Origin: Micromonospora lupini str. Lupac 08
GTDB lineage: Bacteria; Actinomycetota; Actinomycetes; Mycobacteriales; Micromonosporaceae
Direction of reading: 5' to 3'
Length of the DNA stretch: 64,000 nt
Assembly: GCF_000297395.2 (NCBI RefSeq)
Contig: NZ_HF570108.1
Span: forward strand, 4,212,154 to 4,276,153
This document shows, one piece after another, positions 58,749-64,000 of the stretch (position 1 is its first letter; every line of letters begins with the position of its first letter). The notes beneath the pieces are model-generated. The model was not told the DNA's origin. It did not search any database and was given only the letters and a program-made list of their open reading frames with translations. The position numbers were made by a program, and so were the translations under genes.

Positions 58749-59047
58749 GGGATCGGGTGGTGCACCGTCACGAGCTTGGTGCCGTCCGGGAACGTCGCCT
58801 CCACCTGCACCTCCCTCAGCAGCTCGGGGATGCCGTCCTGGACGTCGTCGCGGCCGAGCACGGTCCGGCCGGCCGACATGAGGTCGACCACCGACCGGCC
58901 GTCACGGGCACCTTCGAGCAGGAAGGCCGTGATCATCGCGACGGCTTCGGGATAGTTGAGGCGCAGGCCGCGTTCGCGGCGGCGCCGGGCGACATCGGCC
59001 GCGACGTGGACGAGCAGGCGGTCCTGCTCGTGCGGGCTGAGGAACAC
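58745..59047 (-). CDS. ureA: Urease gamma subunit UreA
   Basis: 100 residues, exact family size. FLSPHEQDRLLVHVAADVARRRRERGLRLNYPEAVAMI and the closing VQVEATFPDGTKLVTVHHPI are signature segments. First gene of ureABCFGD; no ureE is present, as usual in actinobacteria. GTG at 59047 chosen because GGAGAG lies five bases upstream; the frame running up to 59479 is noise. Confidence 0.95.
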   Translation of the reverse strand: MFLSPHEQDRLLVHVAADVARRRRERGLRLNYPEAVAMITAFLLEGARDGRSVVDLMSAGRTVLGRDDVQDGIPELLREVQVEATFPDGTKLVTVHHPIP

Positions 59048-59462
59048 GGGACTCTCCGGTGGTGATCGGCGTGCCCGGCTCGCCGTCGGCTCCGCAGGGA
59101 GCCGCGCCGGGCAGCAGTCACCCGGGGTACGAGCTGGAGTCACACGGCCGCCGGAACCGCCGCCGACGGGCTGGCCCGGGACTCCACCATCCCGGCCCGC
59201 ACGACGGGCATCCGGCGGTGTCCGGTCGGATGCGGACCGCACCGCCCACCGCTTCAGCAGACCGTAGAGGATCGTCACGGGCCGGGGCAACAGTCCGTTC
59301 GGGATCAGCGGCGACGCCATGGCCCGTCGGATAACCGACTCCCCCTCCGCGCATCCTCGCGGTGCGCGACACCTGGCGTACGAGCGCGGCGATGGGATCA
59401 TGGCGGGGCGGGTCGTCCGAACCATCCGCGAAGTCGTGTGACATCCACAGTGGAGGTATCCG
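59048..59462. other. 415-base divergent spacer upstream of ureA, no gene supported
   Basis: Open frames here are basic and repetitive and lack ribosome sites. The region must hold the ure promoter and that of the membrane-protein gene at 59463 (whose GGAGGT is at 59452-59457). I saw no convincing GlnR, nickel-regulator or other operator. Confidence 0.5.
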
Positions 59463-60296
59463 TTGGGAGAGTCGGCCACGCCGCCCGCAACAAGCAGCGG
59501 CAGCGGCAGCGGCAGCGGCAGCGGCAGCGGCGATCATCGGATCCGGACGCTCGCCGTGATCGGCGTGGCGGCCAACGTCCTCGGTGTGGTGACCGCCGTG
59601 GAGAGCGTGCTGCGCCGGGACGTGCTGCTGTTCGTCCTCACCCTCACCGCGGTCCTGCTGCTCGCCGGGTTCTGGCTGTGGTACCGCCGGACCCGCCTCG
59701 CGATCGCGCTGCTGGTGCTGGGCTGCCTGCTGCTCGGCGGTGTCGTGGCGACCCAGCTCAACCGTCAGTCGACGGCACCGCCCACCGCCGGCTCCTCGAC
59801 GGCAACGCCGCCGACGTCGGCGGCCACCGCTGCCGCCGCGCCGCTCGGGTCGACGCCCACACCGGCCACCCCGACCCCAGGGGGTACGACGGCGACGGAC
59901 CCCGACGCGCCCCGCACCCTCGTGGACCAGAGCGTGGTGCTGCCCCGTTTCGCCGCCGTCGACGTCGACCAGCCCGGTCAGCAGGTCGTCGCGAAACACT
60001 CCGACGGCCCGACCGACGGGCTGGACCTCTACCACGACTGGGGGCCGGTGAGGGCGGCCAACATCCAGGTCGCCAACGCGCCGAACGTGTACCCGTACTC
60101 CGGGGGCAACCCCGCCCAGGCGTACGCGGGCTGCGTCACGTCGGCCACCGGCTCGGCGCGGGACTCGTTCACGGACGGCGCCGACTTCTGCTTCCGTACC
60201 TCGGAGGGTCGGCTGGGGTTCGCCACGATCACGAACACCCGGGCGGATCAGGCGTTCGTCGTCCACGTGGTGGTCTGGGACGCCACCGGCGCGTAG
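59463..60296 (+). CDS. Membrane protein with Gly-Ser repeat and extracytoplasmic domain
   Basis: 277 residues. It opens with a Ser-Gly repeat (about residues 11-23), then three hydrophobic segments (LAVIGVAANVLGVVTAVESVL, VLLFVLTLTAVLLLAGFWLW, LAIALLVLGCLLLGGVVATQL). A Pro/Thr/Ala linker follows, then a 130-residue domain with a Cys pair (AYAGCVT, DFCFRTSEG) near the end. No family name recognised. TTG start chosen from GGAGGT five bases upstream. Confidence 0.75.
   Translation: MGESATPPATSSGSGSGSGSGSGDHRIRTLAVIGVAANVLGVVTAVESVLRRDVLLFVLTLTAVLLLAGFWLWYRRTRLAIALLVLGCLLLGGVVATQLNRQSTAPPTAGSSTATPPTSAATAAAAPLGSTPTPATPTPGGTTATDPDAPRTLVDQSVVLPRFAAVDVDQPGQQVVAKHSDGPTDGLDLYHDWGPVRAANIQVANAPNVYPYSGGNPAQAYAGCVTSATGSARDSFTDGADFCFRTSEGRLGFATITNTRADQAFVVHVVVWDATGA
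59496..59531 (+). repeat. Six copies of AGCGGC near a gene start
   Basis: Thirty-six bases, exact hexanucleotide repeats, encoding Ser-Gly six times. Because the unit is six bases, changes in number lengthen or shorten the protein without shifting the frame. Confidence 0.9.
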
Positions 60297-60312
60297 CCCG
60301 AGCCGGCGCGGC

Positions 60313-60373
60313 GATCGGTGGCAGTTCAGCAGGGCGGTACGCGGCGTGGCGAGTTGCTCAGCTGCCACCGATC
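60313..60373. terminator. Long hairpin between convergent genes
   Basis: Arms 60313-60331 and 60355-60373 pair over 19 bases with two mismatches around a 23-base loop. Placed between convergent stops at 60296 and 60395, so probably bidirectional. The long loop makes it weaker evidence than the other hairpins. Confidence 0.6.
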
Positions 60374-60394
60374 AGGGACGCGCGGCTCGGCGGC

Positions 60395-61789
60395 TCAGCG
60401 CCGGTGGGTGAACGCGCGCCCGGCCAGAGCGAACAGCGACAGGCTGATCGTGGCGACGAACACGCGCATCGTCGGGTCGAAGGTCAGCGCCGGGTCGAGG
60501 TCGCGAGAGATGTGCTCGCCGAGGAAGGTCGGCACGGCGCTCCACACCGTGACCGCGAGCAGGAGCAGCGCGGCACTCGCGATGACGGCGGCGAGCAGGC
60601 ACTGGCGCACGTACCGACCGGACTGCTTGCCGCGTGCCCACAGCCGGGCGATCGCCGACGTCGGCGGCCGGCGCCAACTACCGTGGCGTACCCAGTCATC
60701 CTCTTTGTTGTCGAGGGGGAGGCGGTTGACGATCGCCTGGATCAGCAGGTAGGTGCTCAGGAGCAGGCGGACCTTCGATGGATCGCCGAACGCGAACGAG
60801 CGCTGCAGCTCGCGCGTCTCCGCGCGGATCCGGCCGGCCCACCCGCGCAGTTGGCGGTCGGTGACGTCGACACCGGTCCGGTGCACGCGATGCCACGCGA
60901 ACTCGAACCTGGTCGCGGCACGGTCGAGGGCCTGCACGGCAGCACGCCGGTCCTGGGTCACCGGATCCGACTCGACGCAGTCGGCGAACTCCAGGAGAGC
61001 GGCGACAAGCGCCAGCTCGGGACGCGTCCACAGGTCCCGTTCGACACGCCACCGGCGCACGACCGGCCAGAGCGCGGCCACGACCAGCCCGGCACCCGCG
61101 AACGCGAGCCCCATCAGGACCGGGTACCAGCGAGTCGCGCCGATCGTGGGAACGGTCGACACCGCGACGCACGCCACGGCCAGGGCGGCGCCCCCGATCG
61201 CCGCCACCCGGTACGACGTGACGCGGCGAGACACGACAAGTGCCGCCACGACCCCGAGGACGAGGCTCGTGGCGCAGGCCGCCAGCCGGTGGGCCGGTGG
61301 TCCGCCGACGATGCCGAACGCCCCGGCGGTGGCCACGGCCGCGCCGAGCAGGAGCGGCAGCCGCTGCGGCGTCCGCGCCGAGCGCGACGCGACGTCCAGC
61401 CAGCGCAGTGTGAGCATGGCGCCCCGCACGATGGGCAGCACCGACACCGGGTCATCGTCGACGTGGCCCCAGAACGTGTCGTAGCCCGCGGAGAGACCGC
61501 GCCGCCGGAAGTCCTCGCGCTCGTTCCCGCGGGTGGCCCGGGCGGTCACGTCGATCTGTTCACCGTCGGTGACCCACCAGGGCACCGAATTCAGAAAGTC
61601 GTCGACCTCAGCCTTGTCGACCGACTCGCTGTCGACCGACTCGCTGTCGACCGGCTCGATGTAGGGGTCCTCGTCGACGAACGCCATGTCGTCGTCGCTG
61701 AAGTCCGTCGGTATCGGGTCGGGCCGGCCGCGTCGAGGCAGCGGCCAGCCCTCGGGTTCGGGCGGGTCGGCTGCCCAATCGTCGCCCAC
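60395..61789 (-). CDS. Membrane protein of unknown function
   Basis: 464 residues. N-terminal 75 residues acidic with a small repeat (SESVDSESVDKAEVDD) and WWVTDGEQIDV. Two pairs of helices lie at about 125-190 and 195-230 (LLLGAAVATAGAFGIVG, WYPVLMGLAFAGAGLVVAAL). A cytoplasmic-looking helical domain follows (240-385), then two more helices near the end (LLAAVIASAALLLLAVTVWSAV, FVATISLSLFALAG). I do not recognise the family. GTG at 61789 is the more likely start; ATG at 61864 is possible. Confidence 0.68.
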   Translation of the reverse strand: MGDDWAADPPEPEGWPLPRRGRPDPIPTDFSDDDMAFVDEDPYIEPVDSESVDSESVDKAEVDDFLNSVPWWVTDGEQIDVTARATRGNEREDFRRRGLSAGYDTFWGHVDDDPVSVLPIVRGAMLTLRWLDVASRSARTPQRLPLLLGAAVATAGAFGIVGGPPAHRLAACATSLVLGVVAALVVSRRVTSYRVAAIGGAALAVACVAVSTVPTIGATRWYPVLMGLAFAGAGLVVAALWPVVRRWRVERDLWTRPELALVAALLEFADCVESDPVTQDRRAAVQALDRAATRFEFAWHRVHRTGVDVTDRQLRGWAGRIRAETRELQRSFAFGDPSKVRLLLSTYLLIQAIVNRLPLDNKEDDWVRHGSWRRPPTSAIARLWARGKQSGRYVRQCLLAAVIASAALLLLAVTVWSAVPTFLGEHISRDLDPALTFDPTMRVFVATISLSLFALAGRAFTHRR

Positions 61790-61885
61790 GCGATCACCAC
61801 CAGTCCGCGGATGTGCCTCAGTGGTAGCACCCCACGACAAGTCAGGCGGTGCCCGCCGGGGCAACCTCCGCCACGGGTGGGTCGG

Positions 61886-63073
61886 TCAGCGGGCCGCGGC
61901 GGGTTCCGGCGCCGGGCGAGGTGTCGACGTGCCGGCGAACGGGACGTCGACGTGGTCGGTCGGCCCCGGCCGGCCGTCGGGGTGCCGCCACAATCCGCGT
62001 TCCCGCAGGATCGGCAGGACACCCTCGCCGAACCAGTACGCCTCCTCCAGGTGCGGGTAGCCGGAGAGGATGAACTCGTCGATGCCGAGCGCGTGGTACT
62101 CGGCGATCCGGTCGGCGATCTCGCGGTGGCTGCCGACGAGGGCGGTGCCCGCGCCGCCCCGGACCAGCCCGACGCCCGCCCACAGGTTGGGCGAGACCTC
62201 CAGGCTGTCGCGGGAGCCGCCGTGCAGGTCGAGCATCCGGCGCTGCCCCTCGGACTCGCTGCGGCGCAACCCGTCCTGCACGGCACGGATGTCGGCCTCG
62301 GAGATGCCGGTGAGCAGGCGGCGAGCCTGTGCCCACGCCTCGTCGGCGGTGTCCCGGGCGATGACGTGCAGTCGGATGCCGAACCGCAGGGCCCGGCCGG
62401 CATCGGCGGCCAGCGCGCGCACCCGGTCCAGTTTGTCGGCGACCTGGGCCGGCGGCTCACCCCAGGTGAGGTAGACGTCGCTGTGCCGCACCGCCACCGG
62501 CAGGGCGGCGGCGGACGAGCCGCCGAAGTAGACCGGCGGCGTCGGGTCGGGCAGCCGGTGCAGTCGCGCCTGCTCGACGCGCAGGTGGGCGCCTGTGTAG
62601 TCGACCGTCTCACCCCGCCAGAGCGCGCGGACGACGTGCAGGAACTCGTCGGCCCGCGCGTACCGGGTGTCCTTGTCCAGGAAGTCGCCGTACGCCCGCT
62701 GCTCCGACGACTCGCCGCCGGTGACCACGTTGAGCAGCAGTCGGCCCCGGGACAGCCGCTGGAACGTCGAGGCCATCTGAGCGGCGAGGGTGGGTGAGGT
62801 CAGGCCGGGCCGGAACGCCACCAGGAACTTGAGGCGTTCGGTGACCTCGGTGAGCATCGCCGTGCTCAACCAGGCGTCCTCGCACCACGCGCCGGTGGGG
62901 GTGAGCGCGCCGACGAAGCCGAGCTGCTCGGCGGTGCGGGCGATCTGCCCCAGGTAGGCCACGCTGGCCGGACGAGCGCCTCCGGCGGCCCCGGTCGGCA
63001 CGCCGTGGCCGCCGCCGACGACGTCCCGGCTGTCGCCGTTGGTGGGCAGGAACCAGTGGAAGGTGAGGGTCAT
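61886..63073 (-). CDS. ssuD: FMN-dependent alkanesulfonate monooxygenase-like protein
   Basis: 395 residues, LLM-class flavin oxidoreductase. SsuD-like strings: FHWFLPTNGD, LTPTGAWCEDAW, FRPGLTSPTLAAQMASTFQRLSRGRLLLNVVTGG, and VYFGGSSAAALPVAVRHSDVYLTWGEPP. The enzyme uses reduced FMN and oxygen to release sulfite from alkanesulfonates. The Cys in AWCEDAW is at the place of SsuD Cys54. Divergent from an SsuA-like receptor gene across a 191-base region with an AT-rich dyad, so the pair is probably sulfur-starvation induced. Confidence 0.88.
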   Translation of the reverse strand: MTLTFHWFLPTNGDSRDVVGGGHGVPTGAAGGARPASVAYLGQIARTAEQLGFVGALTPTGAWCEDAWLSTAMLTEVTERLKFLVAFRPGLTSPTLAAQMASTFQRLSRGRLLLNVVTGGESSEQRAYGDFLDKDTRYARADEFLHVVRALWRGETVDYTGAHLRVEQARLHRLPDPTPPVYFGGSSAAALPVAVRHSDVYLTWGEPPAQVADKLDRVRALAADAGRALRFGIRLHVIARDTADEAWAQARRLLTGISEADIRAVQDGLRRSESEGQRRMLDLHGGSRDSLEVSPNLWAGVGLVRGGAGTALVGSHREIADRIAEYHALGIDEFILSGYPHLEEAYWFGEGVLPILRERGLWRHPDGRPGPTDHVDVPFAGTSTPRPAPEPAAAR

Positions 63074-63166
63074 CGGGGCTCTTTCCTCCAGTGCGCGGCG
63101 GTGCGGGTGCGGGTGGCGCGCGCGGTGAGGCGGGCACCTCCTGAGGGGTGGGACGATCCCGCCGAC

Positions 63167-63200
63167 AGCCTACCCATAAAACCTATCGGGTTAGTAGGCT
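63167..63200. promoter_or_regulatory. AT-rich dyad in the ssu divergent region, candidate sulfur operator
   Basis: AGCCTAC (63167-63173) and GTAGGCT (63194-63200) form an inverted repeat; inside it lies CATAAAACCTATCGGG, unusually AT-rich for this genome. Its position between the SsuD and SsuA genes suits a regulator or promoter of sulfonate use. Regulator not identified. Confidence 0.5.
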
Positions 63201-63264
63201 ACCGCCCACGCCACCCCATGCCGGTCGATGCGGCCCGGCACACCTGTCCGACCAAGGAGCCGCC

Positions 63265-64000
63265 ATGCGTACCCCCTCGCCGAGTCATCCCCCGCGCCGC
63301 CGCCTGCTGACGGCCGCGTTCACCGCCGTGGTCCTGCTCGCCGCGGCCGCCGTGAGCGCCTGCGGCGATTCCGCCGACGCCGGAGGCTCCGCGGGCAAGC
63401 TGCGGATCGGCTACCAGCGCTTCGGAGGGCTGAGCCTGGTCAAGGCGCGCGGCGAGACCCCGGGCGTCGAGTGGTCGCTGTTCGAGAGCGGGCCGGCGCT
63501 CACCGAGGCGCTCAAGGCCGGCTCGATCGATATCGGACAGGTCGGCGAGGCCCCACCCGTCTTCGCCGCCGCCGGGAAGATCCCCTTCTCCATCATCGGC
63601 ACCTCGGCGCCGATCCCGCAGGGAGAGGCGGTGCTGGTCAAGGCCGACAGCGGCTACCGCAGCTTCGCCGACCTCAAGGGGAAGACGATCGCCCTCAACA
63701 AGGGCTCCAACGTGCACTGGCTGCTGGTCCGGCTGCTGGAGGCCAACAAGATGACGTTGAAGGACATCCAGGTCAAGTACCTCAAGCCGGCCGAGGGGCG
63801 GCCCGCCTTCGACAGTGGGCAGGTCGACGCCTGGGTGATCTGGGACCCGTACTTCGCGCTTGCCGAGCAGCCGGGCGTGCGGGTGCTCGCGGACGCGACA
63901 GGCCTGGCCAGCAACCGTGAGTATGTGCTGGCCGCGCCGGACGCGGTCGACAAGCGCTCGGACGACATCCGGGCGTTCCTGCAGCGCTACCGCGAGGTGA
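63265..64000 (+). CDS. ssuA: Sulfonate ABC transporter substrate-binding lipoprotein, 3' end beyond window
   Basis: The frame runs off the right edge, giving 245 residues so far. Lipoprotein signal with lipobox VSACG (Cys33). The body is SsuA/TauA-like: LRIGYQRFGGLSLVKARG, GPALTEALKAGSIDIGQVGEAPPVFAAAG, LKGKTIALNKGSNVHWLLVRLLE, and GQVDAWVIWDPYF. It would capture sulfonates for an SsuBC importer, probably encoded just downstream. AAGGAG precedes the ATG. Confidence 0.9.
   Translation, partial: MRTPSPSHPPRRRLLTAAFTAVVLLAAAAVSACGDSADAGGSAGKLRIGYQRFGGLSLVKARGETPGVEWSLFESGPALTEALKAGSIDIGQVGEAPPVFAAAGKIPFSIIGTSAPIPQGEAVLVKADSGYRSFADLKGKTIALNKGSNVHWLLVRLLEANKMTLKDIQVKYLKPAEGRPAFDSGQVDAWVIWDPYFALAEQPGVRVLADATGLASNREYVLAAPDAVDKRSDDIRAFLQRYREV

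Noticed and set aside
59080..59479. N-terminal extension of ureA of about 140 codons
   Set aside because: Composition is noise-like, and UreA is complete at 100 residues from the GTG with a ribosome site.
59438..62797. 1119-codon plus-strand open frame
   Set aside because: It runs in another frame over the membrane-protein genes and antisense to the SsuD-like gene; no family signal.
1..64000. CRISPR arrays, tRNA or rRNA genes, prophage, insertion sequences
   Set aside because: No regularly spaced direct repeats with unique spacers, no cloverleaf or rRNA-like sequence, no transposase or integrase frame was found; the repeats seen are tandem coding or short intergenic ones.

Overview
The window is high-GC DNA with many GTG and TTG starts and short ATGA/GTGA gene overlaps. 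Together with its gene families (choice-of-anchor A wall protein, ricin-lectin secreted proteins, urt and ure loci without ureE, mercuric-reductase-like flavoprotein), this points to a filamentous actinomycete, most likely Micromonosporaceae and close to Micromonospora. That placement is inferred from gene style; no marker gene or rRNA is present. No tRNA, rRNA, CRISPR, phage or insertion sequence was seen.

Layout. 1-12182: a cell-envelope and pterin-like locus. A compact minus-strand operon runs dehydrogenase, degenerate PTPS-like protein, GT4 glycosyltransferase, methyltransferase, flippase-like membrane protein, GTP cyclohydrolase II, RibD-type reductase. Divergent to it are a CDP-alcohol phosphatidyltransferase and an LtaS/sulfatase-like membrane enzyme. 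A nucleotide-sugar epimerase and a molybdopterin oxidoreductase lie beyond the operon. 12353-18750: a small NAD-binding/DUF4386 pair, then a 1612-residue LPVTG-anchored repeat protein. 18834-25581: an XRE-cupin regulator divergent from an oxidoreductase-methyltransferase fusion, a DivIVA-like coiled-coil protein, a methyltransferase and a disulfide oxidoreductase. 25625-29299: an aminoglycoside-nucleotidyltransferase-like protein and a CopC/cupredoxin locus. 29669-38689: a secreted PA14/sorbosone-dehydrogenase/lectin protein, a HAF-repeat protein, small stress-type proteins, a frameshifted SDR gene, and a STAS/anti-sigma/SpoIIE-phosphatase set. 38698-45079: paired RlaP-type nucleotidyltransferases, a MOSC protein, a second sorbosone-dehydrogenase-like protein, a LamG protein and a LacI regulator with clear operators. 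45097-59047: nitrogen supply, with urtABCDE for urea uptake, a cytosolic AmiC-like protein, and urease ureABC-F-G-D whose ureF is frameshifted; a MarR/quinone-oxidoreductase pair with three operators lies between. 59463-64000: two membrane proteins, then the start of a sulfonate locus (SsuD-like monooxygenase, SsuA-like lipoprotein running off the end).

How they fit together. The urt and ure sets would import urea and split it to ammonia and CO2, but as read the urease cannot be matured because UreF is broken by one missing base in a C-run. The most unusual block is 3593-12182: riboflavin/pterin-type enzymes are translationally coupled to glycosyl, methyl and phosphatidyl transfer functions, and its PTPS homologue has lost the residues that normally do the chemistry.
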